Notes under the pieces: generated by a model | Told to the model about the DNA's origin: nothing | The model's input: the letters and a program-made list of their open reading frames with translations, nothing else | The model's database searches: none | Shown here: piece by piece, positions 26,783 to 36,127 of the stretch | How the letters are laid out: each line of letters opens with the position of its first letter | Position numbering within the stretch: the stretch's first letter is position 1 | NCBI GenBank assembly: GCA_903842065.1 | Contig: CAIMKZ010000016.1 | Coordinates: 1 to 64,000 of the forward strand | DNA length: 64,000 nucleotides | Reading direction: 5' to 3' | Source of the DNA: an uncultured Acidobacteriaceae bacterium | GTDB lineage: Bacteria; Acidobacteriota; Terriglobia; Terriglobales; Acidobacteriaceae | Program-made: the position numbers and the translations under genes

Positions 26783-29326
26783 ATGACAATGCCGGGTACG
26801 AGTGCGCAGAATTTCTGGGATAAGCCGCTTCACGACATTATGCAAGCGCTGGAGGCGACTCCGGCAGGGCTGACATCGGACGAGGCAAAAGAACGATTGC
26901 ATCGATATAGCTCCAACAGCTTAGTGCAAAAATCGCGATTCGAAGCGCTCTTCAGTTTTCTCCGCTTATTTGTAAATCCGCTTGTCCTCATTCTGCTCAT
27001 CGCCAGCTCGATATCTCTCACCCTAGGCGATCGGATTGGTGGACTTATTATCATCTCCATCGTTCTGTTCAGTGTGCTTCTGAATGGCTTCATGGAGTTC
27101 CAGGCTCGCCATGCTGTAGAGACAATTCAAAAACAAGTAGCCACAACTGCGGCTGTGATTCGCGACGGGAAAGAACAAGAACTACCGGTAGCGGAGCTAG
27201 TGCCGGGAGATATTGTTCAACTGAATGCTGGCGACCTGGTACCGGCAGACTGCCGGCTAATCAAGATAATCGACCTTCATGTGCGCGAGTCAGCCCTGAC
27301 CGGAGAGTCCCTGCCAGTCGAGAAGTCAGTGACGGATCTTGCGCCAGGAAAGCACGGGGCCGGCGACGCGAATAACAGCGTATTTCTTGGCACTGCGGTA
27401 CAGTCCGGTATTGGTACAGCAGTTGTGGTCTGCACTGGAAAGAACACGGCATTCGGCGACATCGCAACGCGTCTGGCTATGCGGCCTCCTGAGACCGAGT
27501 TTGGCCGTGGGATTCGACGTTTCGGCCTGATGATCACATCGATCACCATGCTGCTTGTGCTCTTTGTCCTGCTGGTGAACATTGTGCTTCACCGCCCCCT
27601 GTTAGAGTCGTTCCTCTTCTCAGTCGCGCTGGCCGTTGGGATGACGCCCGAGATGATGCCCATGATCATTACGGTGACATTGGCCCGGGGCGCCAGGCGC
27701 ATGACAAAGAAGAAAGTCCTTGTGAAGCAGTTGGCTGCCATCGAGGATTTTGGAAGTATTGATATTCTTTGCAGCGACAAGACGGGCACGCTCACGGAAG
27801 GCGAGATCGTGCTCGATCGGCATGTGGACGTTCAGGGCAAGGACGAAGAGAACGTGCTGCGGATGATCTATCTGAACAGCTACTTCGAGGGTGGTATTAA
27901 AAGTCCTTTGGACACTGCGATCTTGAAGCATGACCACCCTACTATTGCAGAGTATGAAAAAGTGGATGAGATCCCTTTCGACTTCAATCGCAAGCGTCTT
28001 TCTGTTGTGGTGCGCCAGGGCGGAGAACATCTCCTCATTACCAAGGGGGAGGCAGAGAGCGTTTTTGCAATTTGTCAGACGGTGAACATAGGCGGAACTT
28101 CTCAGTTGTTCGATGCCGGCCAGCGGGCCAGCGCGGCAGAAACTTATAAGAAGTTGAGTGCAGACGGCTTTCGCGTCCTCGGGGTTGCATTGCGAAAAGT
28201 GGACGAGCAAGGTGCTTACTCGGTGGCCGCTGAGCAGGAGATGACGCTGATCGGGTTTGCCGCTTTCCTTGACCCACCTAAAGAGGGTATGTCTGCGGTT
28301 CTCGATGCATTAAAGCAAAACGGAATTTCCGTCGTCATTATGACCGGCGACAACCAGTACGTAACGCAAAAGGTAGCCCGTGACGTCGGGCTGTCCGCGG
28401 ACCGGATGATTAGCGGCGATGAAGTCGATACGACGGACGATGCCGCCCTTGCCTATCTGGCCGAGAACGGCGCCATCTTCGCCCGCATGTCTCCTGAGCA
28501 GAAGAACCGGGTGATTCTTGCGCTGAAGGCGCGCGGGCATGTGGTGGGGTTTCTGGGCGATGGCATCAACGATGCTCCGTCGCTGCACACAGCGGATGTT
28601 GGAATCTCGGTCATGAATGGCGTAGATGTGGCCAAAGACGCTGCCAAGATCATTCTGCTTGAGAAGGATCTCGCGGTCTTGAACGAAGGTGTCATTGAGG
28701 GGCGACGGTCCTTTGCCAACATAATGAAGTACATCATCATGGGCACTAGTTCCAACTTTGGCAACATGTTCAGTATGGCGGGTGCGTCGCTGTTCCTGCC
28801 TTTCCTGCCGATGCTGCCAACGCAGATTCTTTTGAATAATCTCCTGTACGACACTTCGCAGATCAGCATCCCCGGAGACAATGTCGACTCAGCACTGCTG
28901 CATCGGCCCAAGCGATGGCAGATCAACTTTATTCGTCAGTTCATGATGATTATCGGGCCGATCAGTTCGATTTATGACTTTGTTACTTTCGGGATACTCC
29001 TCTGGGTGTTCCACGCTTCGACAAACGCGCATCTCTTCCGCACGGGTTGGTTTGTGGAGTCACTGGCGACACAGACAGTGGTCGTTCTCGTGATCCGGAC
29101 TGCGGGCAATCCTCTGAAGAGCCGCCCAAGCTGGGCTGTGTTGTTTAGCATGTCTGCCATCGTGACTCTCGCTGTAGTCCTGCCGTATACAGCAGCGGGG
29201 AAACTATTTCAATTTATCCCCCTGCCGATGTCATTACTGGGTGCAATCGCGCTGCTCGCAGTGACTTATCTCATGCTGGTGCAGGCCGTAAAGGTATGGT
29301 TCTATCGGCGGCACGCTCTACTCTAA
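26783..29326 (+). CDS. mgtA: Mg2+-type P-type ATPase (MgtA/MgtB-like)
   Basis: An 847-residue P3-type ATPase, near the length of MgtA (about 900). The ATG at 26783 follows GGAGCGACAGC; a TTG 14 codons earlier (26741) is possible. Visible hallmarks are the actuator motif ALTGESLPVEK, the phosphorylation site CSDKTGTLTE, MTGDNQYVT, the hinge GDGINDAPSLHTAD, and C-terminal membrane helices with LNNLLYDTSQISIP typical of MgtA. It should drive Mg2+ into the cell from the periplasm using ATP. In enterobacteria such pumps are induced by low Mg2+; the control here is unknown. A Nramp-related transporter lies at 37.2 kb, so two cation systems sit in this stress block. Confidence 0.92.
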   Translation: MTMPGTSAQNFWDKPLHDIMQALEATPAGLTSDEAKERLHRYSSNSLVQKSRFEALFSFLRLFVNPLVLILLIASSISLTLGDRIGGLIIISIVLFSVLLNGFMEFQARHAVETIQKQVATTAAVIRDGKEQELPVAELVPGDIVQLNAGDLVPADCRLIKIIDLHVRESALTGESLPVEKSVTDLAPGKHGAGDANNSVFLGTAVQSGIGTAVVVCTGKNTAFGDIATRLAMRPPETEFGRGIRRFGLMITSITMLLVLFVLLVNIVLHRPLLESFLFSVALAVGMTPEMMPMIITVTLARGARRMTKKKVLVKQLAAIEDFGSIDILCSDKTGTLTEGEIVLDRHVDVQGKDEENVLRMIYLNSYFEGGIKSPLDTAILKHDHPTIAEYEKVDEIPFDFNRKRLSVVVRQGGEHLLITKGEAESVFAICQTVNIGGTSQLFDAGQRASAAETYKKLSADGFRVLGVALRKVDEQGAYSVAAEQEMTLIGFAAFLDPPKEGMSAVLDALKQNGISVVIMTGDNQYVTQKVARDVGLSADRMISGDEVDTTDDAALAYLAENGAIFARMSPEQKNRVILALKARGHVVGFLGDGINDAPSLHTADVGISVMNGVDVAKDAAKIILLEKDLAVLNEGVIEGRRSFANIMKYIIMGTSSNFGNMFSMAGASLFLPFLPMLPTQILLNNLLYDTSQISIPGDNVDSALLHRPKRWQINFIRQFMMIIGPISSIYDFVTFGILLWVFHASTNAHLFRTGWFVESLATQTVVVLVIRTAGNPLKSRPSWAVLFSMSAIVTLAVVLPYTAAGKLFQFIPLPMSLLGAIALLAVTYLMLVQAVKVWFYRRHALL

Positions 29327-29642
29327 TCGAGCGTTATTCAGGGAGCATTGTGCGCCGGGAAGCATGGAAGCAGTAGCGAAACGGAATCTCCAATTGCCGG
29401 GTGGTGTAGAGGACGAAGGCAGCTACAGCTTCACAGTGTGTGTTTCCGATTGCTCAGACAAGTTCGATGCCGGCGACTAAGTTGAAGAATGTAAGGGCAC
29501 AAGATGATGGCCCCGATATAGCAACGGGAAAACATAAACGCACTCACCCCTTATGCAAGTTGCTGCAGCCCTGAAGTACTTAGCGGTGGCAAGAGCATCC
29601 CGCCCTAACCAGGGAACCGCAGACACCTTAAGGTGGTCACCT
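29327..29642. other. Intergenic stretch with an Ig-like relic
   Basis: About 315 bases. A 38-codon frame from an ATG at about 29364 reads GVEDEGSYSFTVCVSDCSDK and then stops; it resembles the last strands of a Cadherin/Ig-like domain (GSYSFTVxVxD) but has no ribosome site and is probably a relic. Just before the next gene, the Shine-Dalgarno region sits in a self-complementary segment (AGGTGGTCACCT, 29631-29642). Confidence 0.35.
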
Positions 29643-30119
29643 ATGCTCGGAATCAAGATACTGCTCTGTTCTACAGCATTGCTCGCCGGCCTGGCCTTGG
29701 CGCCAGCAGTCCAGGCGCAGATTGTAATCAGCATCGGCGTTCAACCGTCTTGTTCATACGGCTACTACGGCTATGCGCCCTATGCCTGCGCGCCCTATGG
29801 CTATTACGGGCCGGGCTACTTCTACCGAGGTATCTTCCTGGGGATGGATCCCTGGGGCGGTTGGGGTTATAGCCATGGCTGGGGCAGTCATCGTTTTGTC
29901 AGCGAAGGTGGAGGGAACTATCGCGGCGGGCCCGGCCCCGCGACCTATCGCGAGCCTAAAAGCGTGGTACGCGGTGGCGCGCGACCTAGCCCAGGCAGGC
30001 TGCCGGCGCGCTCGAACAATTCTCGTGCCAATACTTCGAAAGCACCCGCTGCCCATGGCGGTGGTAACGGCAACGGTGGCGGTAACGGAAATGGCGGCGG
30101 TGGCAACGGGAAACACTAA
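29643..30119 (+). CDS. Exported Tyr/Gly-rich small protein
   Basis: A 158-residue protein starting at 29643 after AAGGTGGTCACCT, with a signal peptide (MLGIKILLCSTALLAGLA, cleaved near VQAQ). Its mature part starts with a Tyr/Gly/Pro/Cys run (CSYGYYGYAPYACAPYGYYG) and ends in a very Gly/Asn-rich tail (GNGNGGGNGNGGGGNGKH) after a basic middle. Low-complexity sequence of this kind fits a structural or envelope-associated protein. I do not recognise a defined family. It lies between the Mg pump and the small membrane protein genes. Confidence 0.75.
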   Translation: MLGIKILLCSTALLAGLALAPAVQAQIVISIGVQPSCSYGYYGYAPYACAPYGYYGPGYFYRGIFLGMDPWGGWGYSHGWGSHRFVSEGGGNYRGGPGPATYREPKSVVRGGARPSPGRLPARSNNSRANTSKAPAAHGGGNGNGGGNGNGGGGNGKH

Positions 30120-30159
30120 CCGATATCCGCAATAAAAGGCGGCCGGTTGGGCAACAAGT

Positions 30160-30186
30160 GGCGGAGCATACCAGCTCCGCCGTTTT
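30160..30186 (+). terminator. Rho-independent terminator
   Basis: A perfect 8-base GC-rich stem (GGCGGAGC at 30160-30167, complement at 30174-30181) is followed by GTTTTG, 40 bases after the stop of the Gly-rich gene. Confidence 0.7.
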
Positions 30187-30190
30187 GCGT

Positions 30191-30715
30191 TTACAGAGGA
30201 TTTTCGAGGGCACGTCTTGTAGTGATGGTCGAGCGTAGCGGCTGTCGGGCAGCTTGGACTATGAGCGAGATTGCTAAAGGATTTGTTTGCCGGCCTCGCC
30301 GAGCAGGATGTCGTGGGATCCTGTAGGCAGCTGTGAGATCGCCTGGCGATTGACAGCTTTGCTGGTTACGGCCGTGCAGACGCATGCAGTTAGCGCATGC
30401 CACGGTCAGCAGGAATCCTCCGGTGCTCCAGCGCCGGCGCCCCTAGGGCGAAGAGACAAAGGAGCCGCGCGTTGCTCATGACCAGTTCTTTCTGCATGGT
30501 CTTTCGATCTCCAATAGGTATAGGGAAATTCTGGTTGGATAAACATCGCGCTCAATACCGGGCACTAGATGGAGCACGCCCTCTGGAACAGATTGTTCTG
30601 AGGACAGGCTGAAAAATTCATGAAATGAGAACACGTCTTCAAGGGAAGAGTGGCATTCAAGCCAGCGGCTCTCAACGAGCCAAGGAGCGCCATCACTCCT
30701 GAATGGCGCCTCGCA
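30191..30715. other. Stretch without a recognised gene
   Basis: About 525 bases with only unconvincing short frames on either strand and no ribosome-site-supported start. Nothing identifiable is seen. Confidence 0.35.
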
Positions 30716-30865
30716 TTACAACGTACTGCGGCGCCCGGTGATCAGATTGACGATCAGGACGATCAGGGCTATTACCAGCAGAATGTGAATCAGACCACCG
30801 GCGATGTGGAAGCTGAATCCCAGAAGCCACAGAACCAGAATGATGATGAAGATTGTCCAGAGCAT
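30716..30865 (-). CDS. Lmo0937-type small membrane protein
   Basis: A 49-residue protein with two hydrophobic helices: MLWTIFIIILVLWLLGFSF, a short loop, then ILLVIALIVLIVNLI and a basic tail ending in GRRSTL. It matches the small 'lmo0937' (DUF5670-like) membrane family found in many bacteria, often with stress genes. The start at 30865 lies six bases after AAGGA on the minus strand; an ATG two codons upstream is too close to that site. It follows the SYLF gene on the same strand (79-base gap), so the two are probably co-transcribed. Function is not established for the family. Confidence 0.85.
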   Translation of the reverse strand: MLWTIFIIILVLWLLGFSFHIAGGLIHILLVIALIVLIVNLITGRRSTL

Positions 30866-30944
30866 ATGCATTCCTTATCTATATTGCATGCGCCCGAGAT
30901 CGGAAGTCCGGCTCGGGCGCACACTAAGCATTCATTAACTGCTG

Positions 30945-31640
30945 TTAGTTCGAGGCAACGGCCTGTGCCTTTGCGGCGCGGACAGCTTCAAGGAACTCTT
31001 TAGCTGAAGCCGGCGCGGCAACTTTGCCTTCCAGAATGGAGCGAGTAGAGATGAGATGGCCGTAGATCGCCCGTGTGGAATCTTCGTCACGGCGAATGGC
31101 GGCACCGGTCAGAGTAAGGCCGGCAAAGGCTCCCTTGGCTCTGGAGTAGGTGAGGATTTCGGTATCGAGCTTCCAATCGGTATTGGCAGAGGCGTGGCGC
31201 CCTACCGGGCCGGCTGCCGCGGAGGCATCGCCCCCTAGCTGGAACTTGCTTGCCATCAACTGCCGCATTCCGTCGTCGTTCTGGATAATCATTACCAGAT
31301 CAACGCCTTCAAGGCCGATCTGCAATCCCCAGCTGCCGCCGGTGATGGCGAAGAACGCCGGTGCGCTCCATCCATTGGCTGTTCGGCAAGTGGTGACGCC
31401 GCGACCGTTCTCCGCGCCAAACACAAAGCCGCCCTTGATCATATGGGGAACGACAGCGATGCACCTTGCATGTTCCAGAACTTCTTCAGGGATGCCGCTA
31501 TCCGGCGCAGCCATGACCTCATGCAGAACTCTGCCCGCATGGTCCAATCGGTCCATCGTTGATTGCCGATCCGACTCTGCCCAAGCGGCGCTAGCCGCGC
31601 CCAGACTGAGTAATGCCACTAACGTAACAAGTTTCTTCAT
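30945..31640 (-). CDS. SYLF-domain (Ysc84-like) lipid-binding protein
   Basis: A 231-residue exported protein. The ATG at 31640 follows AAGGG, with a GTG three codons upstream overlapping that site. The signal peptide ends near AAWAES. The body is the SYLF domain: ARCIAVVPHMIKGGFVFGAE, CRTANGWSAPAFFAITGG, GLQIGLEGVDLVMIIQ and YSRAKGAFAGLTLTGA. In eukaryotes the domain binds phosphoinositides; in bacteria it is periplasmic and its ligand is uncertain. It lies next to the lmo0937-type gene and upstream of a Crp-type regulator, inside a run of envelope-stress genes. Confidence 0.88.
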   Translation of the reverse strand: MKKLVTLVALLSLGAASAAWAESDRQSTMDRLDHAGRVLHEVMAAPDSGIPEEVLEHARCIAVVPHMIKGGFVFGAENGRGVTTCRTANGWSAPAFFAITGGSWGLQIGLEGVDLVMIIQNDDGMRQLMASKFQLGGDASAAAGPVGRHASANTDWKLDTEILTYSRAKGAFAGLTLTGAAIRRDEDSTRAIYGHLISTRSILEGKVAAPASAKEFLEAVRAAKAQAVASN

Positions 31641-32161
31641 GAACTTCACCCTTTTCTACCCATGCGCAGTGTCAACTGCTTTCCGCGCACCGAGGCGCAC
31701 AAGGTAATTTCAACATTAGAGCGATTGAAGGTCGCAGTCTGAGCAATACCGCTCTTGTTTGGTCCCAGGGGAAGATGGCATCGGCACTCTTGGTCCGGCT
31801 GGGCATCTTGTGGTGGCGCCGACAATTGAACGGCTGGCTAGAACTGCTGGAAGCACAAAGCGTGTTCAAGCCTTGTTAGAACACTCTGCGCCTGTGCTTG
31901 CCCTTCAGATGGTAAATTGATATGACTCCCCAGATTGTGAGTAGAATTGACCAGATTGCTCGCTCCATCGGGTGTAAAAATGTAGTAACAGAAGGTTGTA
32001 GCCTGGATCAAGACACCCACTCTGGCACCTTCTGGTACGATCGGGCCTCGATTGCTGCTTATGAGTCTAGACTGCTGGCTGGGTCTCAATTCTTTATTCC
32101 TTGAAACTACAAGGCTGCGCAGGTTGTGTTGCGAGCCTCCGACTGAAAGCAACCCTTCCTT
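31641..32161. other. Intergenic stretch before the first Crp regulator
   Basis: About 520 bases between divergent genes. It must contain promoters for the SYLF gene (minus strand) and the Crp-type gene (plus strand). The short frames seen here are antisense or lack support, and I detect no RNA gene. Confidence 0.35.
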
Positions 32162-32872
32162 ATGGTCAAGCTGGAACAACGCGCATTCGATGTAGCTGCA
32201 TATCTCAAGAGTGCAGGGCTGGGGCGGAGAATTGTCGAATTGACGCCCAAGCAGGCCTTCTACTCGCAAGGGGACCTGTCCGACTCGGTTTTCTATCTTC
32301 AGAAGGGCCGGGCAAGAGTCACAGTTGTTTCGCACGCTGGAAAGGAAGCCACCATCACACTGCTCTCCGCAGGCGATTTTGTGGGAGAGTGCGCGCTTGC
32401 CGCGGTGCCAGGACTTCGCTTGTCCACGGCCACAGCTATTACCACCTGTACGGCGCTCAAAATTTCGCGAGATGAGATGATCCGAGTGATGCACGCGGAA
32501 CACGAGTTTTCCGACCTGTTTATGAAGTTTCTGCTGGAACGGAGCATGCGTACCCAGGCCGATCTTGTCGATCAACTCTTCAACTCCAGTGAGAAGCGCC
32601 TGGCGCGCATTCTTCTGCTAATGGCGGAGTATGGGAAGGTGGGTGAGCGGGATGTCCTGCTTCCCAAAATCTCGCAGGAGACCTTGGCTGAAATGATCGG
32701 CACTACCCGCTCTCGCGTGAGCTTCTTCATGAACCGTTTCCGCAAGCTTGGCTTTATCGATTATGAGGGACGGATACGAGTACACAAGTCCTTGCTGAAC
32801 GTGGTCTTACACGATCTTCTGCCGGACGGCAATGCTGAAAAGCCAGCCCTATCCGGCATCCCAGAGGACTAA
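32162..32872 (+). CDS. Crp/Fnr-family transcription regulator, copy 1
   Basis: A 236-residue regulator. A cyclic-nucleotide-binding-type beta-roll spans about 20-135 (FYSQGDLSDSVFYLQKGRA, GDFVGECALAAVPGLRLSTA). It is followed by a dimerisation helix (RSMRTQADLVDQLFNSSEK) and a winged helix with recognition segment TTRSRVSFFMNRFRKLGF. There is no Cys cluster for an iron-sulphur centre, so it is not Fnr-like in sensing. Two closely similar paralogues lie at 46126 and 60876. In this family, binding of a small ligand or redox signal alters promoter binding; the ligand here is unknown. It is followed by a receiver protein gene on the same strand. Confidence 0.9.
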   Translation: MVKLEQRAFDVAAYLKSAGLGRRIVELTPKQAFYSQGDLSDSVFYLQKGRARVTVVSHAGKEATITLLSAGDFVGECALAAVPGLRLSTATAITTCTALKISRDEMIRVMHAEHEFSDLFMKFLLERSMRTQADLVDQLFNSSEKRLARILLLMAEYGKVGERDVLLPKISQETLAEMIGTTRSRVSFFMNRFRKLGFIDYEGRIRVHKSLLNVVLHDLLPDGNAEKPALSGIPED

Positions 32873-32976
32873 CTCCAGGCCCGCATCGGATTTTTCAGCA
32901 GACCCTGTATAAAAGTGAACATCATTTCGGTTCGTTGCATGGGACACTCGCCTCAATCCACGGCATGGGGTGAGAG

Positions 32977-33480
32977 ATGCCCACTACAACACCGAGCATA
33001 CTCATCGTTGACGATGAAGATACGATCCGGAGCACTTTGTCGCTTGAATTTCAGGAGATCGGGTACGCCGTGCGATCTGCTGAAAATGGCATCACCGCAC
33101 TGGTTGAACTCGGGCAACATATCCCAGACATCCTTCTCTCCGATCTCAACATGCCGGGTATGTCAGGCTTCGACCTCCTTTCAGTTGTCCGTCGCAGATA
33201 TCCCGAAGTCCGTGTGATCGCCATGAGTGGCGCGTTCTTCGGGAACGAAGCGTCGTCTGGCGTGGCCGCCGATGCCTTCTACCAAAAAGGCAGCAGTATG
33301 GGCTGTCTGCTGAAGATCATTGAAGCGCTGCACAAGATGAAACAGCGCTCTTCTCTGCCTCCGAAATGTTCAACCCTATGCGAGATCGCTGCCCCCTCGG
33401 TCAATCGACCTCAAAGGAATTTTCGCCGAATGGGCAGCGAGCAATCTGCCGCTCAAGTCGCCTCCTCTCCTGGCAACTGA
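32977..33480 (+). CDS. Stand-alone receiver-domain response regulator
   Basis: A 167-residue protein beginning MPTTTPSILIVDDEDTIR, a CheY-like receiver with acidic pocket DDE, phospho-acceptor Asp in ILLSDLNMPGM and the conserved Lys in YQKGSS. No output domain follows; the last 45 residues are a poorly structured Ser/Arg-rich tail. Such proteins act by phosphate relay or protein contact. It lies 104 bases after the Crp gene and 26 bases before the gene at 33507, suggesting one unit. The start follows GGGGTGAGAG. Confidence 0.88.
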   Translation: MPTTTPSILIVDDEDTIRSTLSLEFQEIGYAVRSAENGITALVELGQHIPDILLSDLNMPGMSGFDLLSVVRRRYPEVRVIAMSGAFFGNEASSGVAADAFYQKGSSMGCLLKIIEALHKMKQRSSLPPKCSTLCEIAAPSVNRPQRNFRRMGSEQSAAQVASSPGN

Positions 33481-33506
33481 ACAAAAGAAGAAAGCGAGAG
33501 CGGACG

Positions 33507-34031
33507 ATGTACAAGATCACGGCGTGGAACGTGCTCTTACGTGAGCAGACTGAGTTGCCGGCAGGCCTGGAAGTGACAACAGATCGGTTCGGCGACGGCT
33601 GGGAGTGTGTACAGGCGGGAGATACAGAGCGCTTCAAAGCAGAAATTCAAGCGCGCGGTTGGGGTTTCCACATGCATACCGGCGGCTTGCTCGGAAACGG
33701 CGTGGACGACACCTCGCAGAGGGCGATTGCCAGCGCACTAAAGGTGGTTCTATGTCACGTAGGCCAGGGCTACAATGCTGTGGAAGTTGAACATATCGAG
33801 TTGACGCAATATCCATGGTTCTTCCTGGCCAGGGTTGGAGTCTGTCCTTACCTGATACAGCCAGACGGAGCGATGCCTGCAGCCGAAATCATCAGAGATA
33901 TTCAGGTCAACCGCTCGACCATGCGCTTGCCGCGCCAGCCTGACATGTTGTATCCGCAATTCGGCAGCGCGATGCCGACGGTCAAGGAAATGTTGGTTTT
34001 ATCAAGAAGCGTACAAGGGATGCCGCGATGA
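33507..34031 (+). CDS. Conserved-looking protein of unknown function
   Basis: A 174-residue soluble protein (MYKITAWNVLLREQTELPAG...) without signal peptide or membrane helix. It has a mixed composition typical of a globular protein and a central Gly/His-rich patch (ARGWGFHMHTGGLLGNGVDD) followed by VEVEHIELTQYPWFFLARV. I recognise no family or catalytic motif. It begins 26 bases after the receiver gene, on the same strand, so it may be controlled with it and could be that regulator's partner. The longer frame from 33366 would overlap the receiver gene and lacks a ribosome site. Confidence 0.7.
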   Translation: MYKITAWNVLLREQTELPAGLEVTTDRFGDGWECVQAGDTERFKAEIQARGWGFHMHTGGLLGNGVDDTSQRAIASALKVVLCHVGQGYNAVEVEHIELTQYPWFFLARVGVCPYLIQPDGAMPAAEIIRDIQVNRSTMRLPRQPDMLYPQFGSAMPTVKEMLVLSRSVQGMPR

Positions 34032-34243
34032 CAATTCTGCAACTTGCATTGATTCTGTTCTTCTTTCAGCGTGCTCTGCGTATTCCCAGAGAACCGGTTC
34101 GTGTCCGCGAATACTCCCGCCGATGCGAGCGATAGCTTGGGCCGTTTCGAAAATACAACCCCGGCGTGCATGTCGCCTGCTCCTCAAATCGCCTGCGACC
34201 GATATGCAGTAAGGCGTGCGGTATAGAAAGTTGATTCTGATTC

Positions 34244-35518
34244 ATGACCTATAAATGGAGCCTGATTCTGGCGCGCCAGGTGGCGCTCGTTCTTGCTGTG
34301 CTGGCATTGAACAGTGCTTTGTTTGCGTACTCCGTGCTCACCCACGAAGAGATCGTGGACCTGGCATGGGCTTCCGATATTCGCCCTCTTCTGGTGCATC
34401 GCTTTCCTGATCTGACGGAAGATCAGCTTACGGAAGCGCATTCCTATGCATATGGAGGTTCGGTCATTCAAGACCTGGGCTATTATCCCTTCGGGAGCAA
34501 GGACTTCAGCAATCTGTTGCATTACGTCCGCAGCGGTGACTTCATCATCGAATTGAATCATCAAAGCCAGGATGCCAACGAATACGCCTTTGCATTGGGC
34601 GCGCTATCGCACTATGTGTCTGATATCGAGGGCCACCCGGCTATCAACCAGGCTGTAGCACTTCGCTACCCCAAGCTGCGTGCCAAATATGGCAACTCCG
34701 TTCGCTTCGCTCAAGGCAAGACGGCGCATCTGAAGACTGAATTTGGATTCGATACTTTGCAGGTTGCGAAGAATCGGTATGCGTCGGACCATTACCACGA
34801 TTTCATCGGGTTCCAAGTCGCGCAGCCCCTGTTGGAACGGACGTTCTTCGTCGTCTACGGACTGCAAATGAAGGACGTGCTGGCGAACGAAGCAATGGCT
34901 ATTGGTTCCTATCGTTTCGCGGTTAGCCAACTGATTCCGCAAATGACCAAGGTTGCACTACGGACGCACAAGAAAGAACTGATTCAGGAGACCCCAAACT
35001 TTGCCAAGGCCACATTTCTGTTTCGCCTTTCGCGCTCGGAATACGAGCGGAAATGGGGGAAGACCTATGCGAAGCCGAGTGTAGGCACGCGGATTCTATC
35101 CGCACTTCTGAGATACTTCCCCAAGGTCGGCCCCTTCAAAGGCATGGGCTTCGATAGCCCCTCGCCAAAGACAGAGGACTTATATATAAAGAGCATCAAT
35201 GCCACTGTCGATGACTACCGCATTTTCCTTGCGGCAATCCGCACTGGCACGCTGACCCTGCCCAACTGCGATCTGGATGATGGCATGCCAACCACTGCAG
35301 CCGAATACACGTTGGCAGATGACACCTACGCCAAACTGCTGGCCAGACTGTCCGAGCGGAAGTTCGATGGAGTCTCCCCAAAACTTCGCGCCAATATTTT
35401 GGCGTTCTATTCCGATCTGTCTGTACCCATCGAGACCATGAAGCCCCCTTCTCCCTGGCTGGGCGTCCAGGCCGATCTCGGCAAGTTGAAGGCAGTCGAT
35501 CTTCAACCTGTTCAGTGA
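34244..35518 (+). CDS. Zinc-dependent phospholipase C-like protein
   Basis: A 424-residue exported protein. A signal region (ARQVALVLAVLALNSAL) is followed by the zinc-dependent phospholipase C fold: VLTHEEIVDLAW near the mature N-terminus, SYAYGGSVIQDLGYYPFGSK, the metal-ligand segment ALGALSHYVSDIEGHPAINQA, and another His region at SDHYHDFIGF. Such enzymes use three Zn ions held by His/Asp to cleave phosphodiester bonds of phospholipids. The C-terminal half is less conserved. It could remodel membrane lipids outside the cytoplasm, in line with the other envelope genes here. Catalytic activity is inferred from the His pattern only. Confidence 0.8.
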   Translation: MTYKWSLILARQVALVLAVLALNSALFAYSVLTHEEIVDLAWASDIRPLLVHRFPDLTEDQLTEAHSYAYGGSVIQDLGYYPFGSKDFSNLLHYVRSGDFIIELNHQSQDANEYAFALGALSHYVSDIEGHPAINQAVALRYPKLRAKYGNSVRFAQGKTAHLKTEFGFDTLQVAKNRYASDHYHDFIGFQVAQPLLERTFFVVYGLQMKDVLANEAMAIGSYRFAVSQLIPQMTKVALRTHKKELIQETPNFAKATFLFRLSRSEYERKWGKTYAKPSVGTRILSALLRYFPKVGPFKGMGFDSPSPKTEDLYIKSINATVDDYRIFLAAIRTGTLTLPNCDLDDGMPTTAAEYTLADDTYAKLLARLSERKFDGVSPKLRANILAFYSDLSVPIETMKPPSPWLGVQADLGKLKAVDLQPVQ

Positions 35519-35686
35519 GTGTAGAACTCTTCTTTGGCATCGGCAGCTTTCGTGTGAGTACTCACCTGATCCAAAGAGATCAGACACATAGAATTCCAGC
35601 GCCTACGTTGAAATGAGGCGGGGAGTACGTAACGACCCGATCCAAGCCACGATCCCGTCCACATGAGATCTACGGAGGCAGCACCG

Positions 35687-35947
35687 ATGAACACGGAACA
35701 AGTCAATGGCACGATCGATGAAATCGTGGGAAGCGTCAAGCGCAAGGCTGGCGAGTTGACAGACGACACACCATTACAGATCAGAGGTATCGCCCAGCAG
35801 GTGAAGGGCAAGGTCGAGAGTGCGTGGGGCAACGCGAAAGAGGAACTCAGCGACGCGATGGATGGCCCCGATGTCCACGTTGACACCAATATCGCAGTGG
35901 GACTGACAAGGTCTGAGCCGGAAGCGGAACACTGCAAGGCCAAATAG
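35687..35947 (+). CDS. CsbD-family stress protein
   Basis: An 86-residue hydrophilic protein (MNTEQVNGTIDEIVGSVKRK). The start at 35687 follows TACGGAGGCAGC; the in-frame ATG at 35663 would not. The first 60 residues match the CsbD-like fold (GTIDEIVGSVKRKAGEL, QQVKGKVESAWGNAKEEL). Members rise under sigmaB or general stress in other bacteria, but their molecular role is unknown. The C-terminus is acidic. It sits between the phospholipase-like gene and a lipoprotein gene, inside the stress block. Confidence 0.88.
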   Translation: MNTEQVNGTIDEIVGSVKRKAGELTDDTPLQIRGIAQQVKGKVESAWGNAKEELSDAMDGPDVHVDTNIAVGLTRSEPEAEHCKAK

Positions 35948-36127
35948 ATTCTTGACACGGCTTCTCCATCGCTCCATCTCTCCACATAAGTGGGTGGTGA
36001 GAAGCGTCAAAAACAAGCGATGATCCGTGGGCGGAGGGTAGCCCGATGGATAGGTGTGCCGCCCACTGCGGCCAATGCGATAGCCGAATGCCGTCGGCCT
36101 CAAGACTCAGGAAACAGAGGATGAACT

